From: an uncultured Lachnospiraceae bacterium
GTDB taxonomy: Bacteria; Bacillota; Clostridia; Lachnospirales; Lachnospiraceae
Direction: 5' to 3'
NCBI GenBank assembly: GCA_900551235.1
Contig: URUU01000006.1
Span: forward strand, 5,708-69,707
DNA length: 64,000 bases
Numbering within the stretch: position 1 is the first letter of the stretch; each line of letters starts with the position of its first letter. The notes beneath the pieces are model-generated. The model saw nothing but the letters and a program-made list of their open reading frames with translations, had not been told where the DNA came from and ran no database searches. Positions 63,444 through 64,000 of this stretch are shown here, one piece after another. Made by a program: the position numbers and the translations under genes.

Positions 63444-63896
63444 ATGCCAAAAACTAAATTTGAAGACGCAATTTACACAATTATCATGGCTACCATTATG
63501 GTCTACGGAATGATCGTATACAATGTAGCCCTGAATACCGGTGGTGTATCCGGTCAGACCTTTCTGCTGGCTACCCATGAAATGATCATTATGGTTCCGG
63601 TTGCCTTCGTTCTGGAATTTTTCATTATCGGAAAAATTGCTCAGAAACTCGCATTCACCGTAATGAAACCTACCGATCGTCCACAGTTCATCACCTATGC
63701 CATTTCTATCTGCATCTGCTGCATTATGTGTCCGATCATGAGCCTGGTTGCCACCATTCTCTTTAAAGACCAGCACACATTCGGCACCTGGATCCAGACC
63801 TGGACCATGAACTTCCCGATGGCAATCTGCTGGCAGATGTTCTACTGCGGACCGCTGGTGAGATTGATCTTCAGGGCGATTTTTCACAGAAAATAA
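63444..63896 (+). CDS. DUF2798-like small membrane protein
   Basis: 150 residues, four membrane helices in two similar halves: IYTIIMATIMVYGMIVYNVAL, MIIMVPVAFVLEFFIIGKI, YAISICICCIMCPIMSLVA and WTMNFPMAICWQMFYCGPL. The ending of the second half (NFPMAICWQ) fits the DUF2798 pattern, whose function is unknown. The ATG at 63444 is chosen because AAAGGAGGATATT precedes it; the longer frame would include the promoter. Confidence 0.78.
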   Translation: MPKTKFEDAIYTIIMATIMVYGMIVYNVALNTGGVSGQTFLLATHEMIIMVPVAFVLEFFIIGKIAQKLAFTVMKPTDRPQFITYAISICICCIMCPIMSLVATILFKDQHTFGTWIQTWTMNFPMAICWQMFYCGPLVRLIFRAIFHRK

Positions 63897-64000
63897 AAAT
63901 TTACGGTGGTTTCCTGGCAGGTGTAAGGTGTTGAAATGCCGAGCATTTTATCAGGATGCTGTCTGCAAAAAGCCAGAACCCGTGACCCACTGCGTTTCCT
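63884..64000 (-). other. Open frame running off the right edge, uncertain
   Basis: On minus a frame is open from the window edge to a TGA at 63884-63886 (last residues GISTPYTCQETTVNFYFL). It overlaps the DUF2798-like gene end by 13 bases. It may be the 3' end of a gene outside the window, but the fragment is too short to recognise and two other frames are also open for a while. Confidence 0.25.

Overview
The window is chromosomal DNA from a low-to-mid GC Firmicute, most likely a gut member of the Lachnospiraceae (Blautia/Dorea/Mediterraneibacter-like). The grounds are strong AGGAGG ribosome binding sites, sigma-A promoters with 17-base spacers, a T-box in front of ileS, a Gram-positive Tad pilus locus with DUF5702 and FHA proteins, a BofA-type sporulation protein, Spo0A-like boxes, and many small families typical of this group (DUF951, DUF6147, DUF4367, TSCPD). 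I saw no rRNA, tRNA, CRISPR array, complete prophage or complete insertion sequence. Most genes are on the minus strand.

Layout. 1-3.8 kb: start of glycogen phosphorylase and T-box-controlled ileS. 3.8-13 kb: a secreted SGNH-like protein, FtsH downstream of a histidine kinase/response regulator pair, DUF951, a sirtuin, a class B sortase and a VanRS-like pair. 12.8-22.4 kb: asnS continuous in frame with an upstream lipase-like DUF2974 domain, an ECF sigma factor with a membrane beta-propeller partner, a large membrane-anchored protein coupled to a methyltransferase, and a small hypothetical gene. 22.4-24.5 kb: frameshifted dinB, an AT-rich PBECR4-like gene and a candidate structured small RNA. 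24.5-28 kb: a nucleoside and pyrophosphate operon (deoD-cdd-ppaC-flavin reductase). 28-39 kb: an S1-domain protein flanked by a 36-bp perfect inverted repeat, cobalamin adenosyltransferase, a PTS IIC-like permease, a beta-lactamase-fold serine hydrolase, a D-2-hydroxyacid dehydrogenase, MTA/SAH nucleosidase and a beta-CASP RNase. 39-44.5 kb: small secreted and anti-sigma-like proteins, a stand-alone murG, a second sigma factor, a HIT protein, an orphan histidine kinase behind two Spo0A-like boxes, and a rhomboid protease. 44.5-54.4 kb: a contiguous Tad-type pilus operon. 54.6-59 kb: BofA, and a TetR-amylase-glgB operon with a self-overlapping operator. 59-62.1 kb: larC-larB and a PPC-domain fusion. 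62.1-64 kb: an AT-rich insert with a resolvase/HEPN-like chimera, then a small membrane protein.

How the genes work together. The Tad operon has the core parts for building a thin pilus in a monoderm: two prepilin peptidases, a TadZ-like protein, the CpaF/TadA ATPase, two F-type platform proteins, a 55-residue Flp-like pilin, and several pseudopilin or surface proteins. The TetR-amylase-glgB operon, together with glycogen phosphorylase at the left edge, points to glycogen or alpha-glucan storage. Sporulation signals (BofA, an orphan kinase, TTTGTCGAA boxes) recur.

The most unusual items are the serine-recombinase/HEPN chimera near the right end, the Spo0A-like boxes placed exactly 9 bases upstream of the -35 element at two separate promoters, the dispersed palindromic repeat that brackets the S1 gene, two other in-frame domain fusions (DUF2974-AsnRS and PPC-DUF3877-like), and a candidate structured RNA of about 165 nt.
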